Source: DASROJ01 sp035646975
GTDB taxonomy: Bacteria > Acidobacteriota > Polarisedimenticolia > JACPZX01 > DASXTC01
Length of the DNA stretch: 8,705 nucleotides
NCBI GenBank assembly: GCA_035646975.1
Contig: DASROJ010000110.1
Span: 1 to 8,705 of the forward strand
Direction of reading: 5' to 3'
Notes under the pieces: generated by a model
Seen by the model: the letters and a program-made list of their open reading frames with translations, nothing else
Databases searched by the model: none
Told to the model about the DNA's origin: nothing
Made by a program: the position numbers and the translations under genes
Part shown: piece by piece, positions 7,068 through 8,705 of the stretch
Numbering within the stretch: position 1 is the first letter of the stretch
Layout: every line of letters begins with the position of its first letter

Positions 7068-8444
7068 CTACCTCATCTCGGAAACGCGGCGGAAGTAGTC
7101 GGCAAAAGCGATCATGCCCCCCTCGGCCTGCTGCCAGTCGTAGTTCTCGTTGGGCGCGTGGTAGCCGTGCTCGGGCAACGACAGCCCGAGAAAGAAGACG
7201 GGGACCTTCAGCACCCGCTCCATCGACAGCACCGCGCCAATCGAGCCGCCTTCGCGCACGAAAACCGGCTCCTTGCCGAAGGCGAACTTCACCGCCGAGC
7301 GGATCGAGTCGGCGTGCGGGCCGGTGGTCCGGCCTCTGTAGGCCGGCAGGCCATGCTCGATCTCGATCTTCACATCGGGGTTCTTCTTCTTGACGAAGTC
7401 CTTCACCAGCTTGACTATCTTTCGGGTGTCCATCTTCGGCACGAGCCGGCAGGAGACAATCGCGGTCGCGCGCGGCGGCACCACCGTCTTGACGCCAGGG
7501 CCCTGGTAGCCACCGGCGATCCCGTGCACCTCGAAGGTGGGCAGGCACCAGATCCGTTTCATGATTTCCATGGCATCGTTGGTGCGCAGCGACTTGAAGA
7601 GGTGGTCCTTCTTGAAGTCCGAGGTGGTGAACCCGCACTTCTTCAGGTCCGCCAGCTCCTGCCTGGTCGGCGGCACCACGTCCTTGTAGAAACCGGGTAT
7701 CTTCACCTTCCCCGATTTCGCATCCACGCACTCGGCGATCAATCCGCACAGCTCCGTGACCGGATTGCGAGCGGCGCCTCCGGTCGTCCCGGAGTGTTGA
7801 TCGGTCTGGCCGGTTTCGATCGTGAAGCGGAAGCCCTGCAGACCTCGCAGGCCGGCCGGACAGGCCGGCCGCGCGCGGGAGACCCAGACGGTATCCGAAA
7901 CGATGACCGAGTCGGTGCCGAGGCTGTCCCGCTCGGCTCTGATGGTCGACTCGAAGTGCGGGCTCCCGATCTCTTCTTCCATCTCCCAGAGAAAATGAAT
8001 GTTCGCCGGCACGCCATGGTCGAACGCGTACTTGGCGCCCCACAGGGCGGTCATCGCGGGACCCTTGTCATCGGTGGTCCCGCGGGCGAAGTAGCGGTCG
8101 TCCTTCCTGGTGAATCGGAACGGTTCGGTGATCCAGCCATCGCCGACGTCGGCCGGCTGAACGTCGAGGTGGTTGTAAACGGTGACGGTGGGCAGCCTGT
8201 CGCCGGCGTGGAAGACGCCATGGACGATGGGATGCCCCCGGGTTTCGATGATGCGGGCCTGGCCACCAAGACGGCGGATCAGGTCGGCGGCGTAGGCGGC
8301 GCCGCGCAGGCAATCATCTTTATGTGCGGGGTCGTTGGAGACGCTCGGGATCTCCACCAGCTCGCGAAGCGTGCTCTCGAACCGGTCGCGCTCCGAACGC
8401 GCATACTCGAGCAGGGATTCCTTGGAGAAACCATTGCCTGCCAT
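7068..8444 (-). CDS. M20 family metallopeptidase (dipeptidase-like)
   Basis: A 458-residue di-zinc peptidase of the M20 (ArgE/DapE/carnosinase-like) type that probably cleaves dipeptides or removes terminal residues; the exact substrate cannot be told. The expected catalytic set is intact: His92 and Asp94 in YNHLDVQP, Asp125 in ARGTTDDKGP (bridging metal ligand), Glu157 (general base) and Glu158 (ligand) in EMEEEIGS, Asp184 in VSDTVW, and His429 in EHGYHAPNE. The lid or dimerisation domain is inserted at about 200-320 and begins with LRGLQGFRF and HSGTTGG (His217). Length and motif spacing fit the family. No signal peptide is visible, so it is likely cytosolic. The start is supported by AGGAG (8453-8457) eight bases upstream and a promoter at 8482-8510. 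The glucokinase gene lies upstream on the same strand with a 73-base gap; having its own promoter argues against strict co-transcription. Confidence 0.95.
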   Translation of the reverse strand: MAGNGFSKESLLEYARSERDRFESTLRELVEIPSVSNDPAHKDDCLRGAAYAADLIRRLGGQARIIETRGHPIVHGVFHAGDRLPTVTVYNHLDVQPADVGDGWITEPFRFTRKDDRYFARGTTDDKGPAMTALWGAKYAFDHGVPANIHFLWEMEEEIGSPHFESTIRAERDSLGTDSVIVSDTVWVSRARPACPAGLRGLQGFRFTIETGQTDQHSGTTGGAARNPVTELCGLIAECVDAKSGKVKIPGFYKDVVPPTRQELADLKKCGFTTSDFKKDHLFKSLRTNDAMEIMKRIWCLPTFEVHGIAGGYQGPGVKTVVPPRATAIVSCRLVPKMDTRKIVKLVKDFVKKKNPDVKIEIEHGLPAYRGRTTGPHADSIRSAVKFAFGKEPVFVREGGSIGAVLSMERVLKVPVFFLGLSLPEHGYHAPNENYDWQQAEGGMIAFADYFRRVSEMR

Positions 8445-8481
8445 GAGTCAGTCTCCTGTTGAGTTGAGGGTTCAGGCGCGG

Positions 8482-8510
8482 AGGATAACCGGGCGTGCCC
8501 GGGGCGTCAA
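8482..8510 (-). promoter_or_regulatory. Putative sigma70-type promoter of the peptidase gene with a palindromic spacer
   Basis: On the minus strand TTGACG (8505-8510) matches five of six -35 bases. TATCCT (8482-8487) matches four of six -10 bases, including TA and the final T. The spacer is exactly 17 bases. Transcription would start near 8475, giving a leader of about 30 bases that contains the AGGAG site. The spacer holds a perfect inverted repeat, CCGGGC-AC-GCCCGG (8489-8502), a candidate operator. Alternatively the hairpin could help end the glucokinase transcript, as it lies about 16 bases past that stop, but no T-tract follows. Confidence 0.5.
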
Positions 8511-8517
8511 TCGCCCG

Positions 8518-8705
8518 TTACGCTTCCCCCAGGGATCGCGCCACCGCCGCGGCGCCGATCAACGAGGCCCGATCGTTGAGAATCACGCGAACCGGGATCC
8601 GCTCCATCAGGGGCCTGAAACGCCCCTTGTCGCGAAAACTCTCGAGAAAATGGCCGCTGGTCAGCAGCGGCATGATTTTCGGCGCGATGCCGCCGCCGAC
8701 ATAGA
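8518..8705 (-). CDS. glk: Glucokinase, C-terminal part only (5' end beyond the window)
   Basis: Reading the minus strand in from the edge gives 61 complete codons and a TAA stop at 8518-8520. No start codon is expected because the gene begins outside the window. The peptide contains YVGGGIAPKI, then FRDKGRFRPLMERIPVRVIL and a final LIGAAAVARSLGEA. This matches the C-terminal signature of hexokinase-type bacterial glucokinase (GGIAP, then EDKGRF, IPVYVI, GLLGAA), the cytosolic enzyme that phosphorylates glucose to glucose-6-phosphate with ATP. The GGG-IAP segment belongs to the nucleotide-binding side of the fold. The catalytic Asp and the glucose-binding residues lie in the unseen part. It runs in the same direction as the peptidase gene, which follows 73 bases after the stop. 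ROK-type kinases are less likely because the DKGRF and IPV blocks are typical of the Glk family. Confidence 0.88.
   Translation of the reverse strand, partial: YVGGGIAPKIMPLLTSGHFLESFRDKGRFRPLMERIPVRVILNDRASLIGAAAVARSLGEA

Noticed and set aside
7848..7871. Direct repeat CAGGCCGGCCG, two copies 13 bases apart, inside the peptidase gene
   Set aside because: It encodes the ordinary RPACPAGLRGL segment, which has the length expected for the family, and reflects GC-rich codons rather than an insertion or mobile element.
7158..8462. 434-codon open frame on the plus strand opposite the peptidase gene
   Set aside because: It is exactly antisense to a gene with a complete M20 catalytic set, its translation shows no recognisable domain, and long antisense frames are common in GC-rich DNA.
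8495..8704. 69-codon plus-strand frame at the right edge
   Set aside because: It is antisense to the glucokinase C-terminus, which is the frame with recognisable conserved motifs.

Overview
The window comes from a GC-rich Gram-negative bacterium. A large Oar-like TonB-dependent receptor, a DUF1684 protein, an FG-GAP protein with a Cys-containing C-terminal tail and a hexokinase-type glucokinase together suggest Acidobacteriota or a neighbouring soil or sediment phylum. This placement is inferred from gene style, not from a marker gene. No rRNA, tRNA, CRISPR array, transposase, integrase or phage gene was seen.

Layout. 2-883 (+) is the 3' end of a secreted FG-GAP (integrin-alpha-like) repeat protein. 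884-1201 has no convincing gene and is the upstream region of the receptor. 1202-4528 (+) is a complete 1108-residue TonB-dependent receptor. A strong hairpin at 4561-4596 separates it from two genes on the minus strand: 5501-6094 (a lipoprotein), then 4615-5370 (a secreted protein made of two copies of one unrecognised domain). A 55-base divergent region (6095-6149) leads on the plus strand to a DUF1684 protein (6150-7058). That gene converges, with only 9 bases between stop codons, on a minus-strand M20 metallopeptidase (7068-8444). Upstream of the peptidase, also on the minus strand, is the 3' end of a glucokinase gene (8518-8705). It has no start codon inside the window, but its C-terminal sequence is clear.

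How the genes fit together. Five of the seven gene products look exported: outer-membrane receptor, surface or secreted FG-GAP protein, lipoprotein, secreted two-domain protein, and probably the DUF1684 protein. The peptidase and glucokinase look cytosolic. Nothing ties all of them into one pathway. The receptor has no SusD-like partner or degradative enzyme beside it, so its substrate cannot be read from context.

I found no convincing undescribed multi-gene system. The observations most worth checking are: the duplicated domain in 4615-5370; the divergent pair at 6094/6150, where both genes lack a Shine-Dalgarno sequence and have a -10-like box exactly six bases before the ATG; a perfect palindrome filling the spacer of the peptidase promoter; and the pairing of all six receptor cysteines, with a calcium-binding-like insertion nearby.
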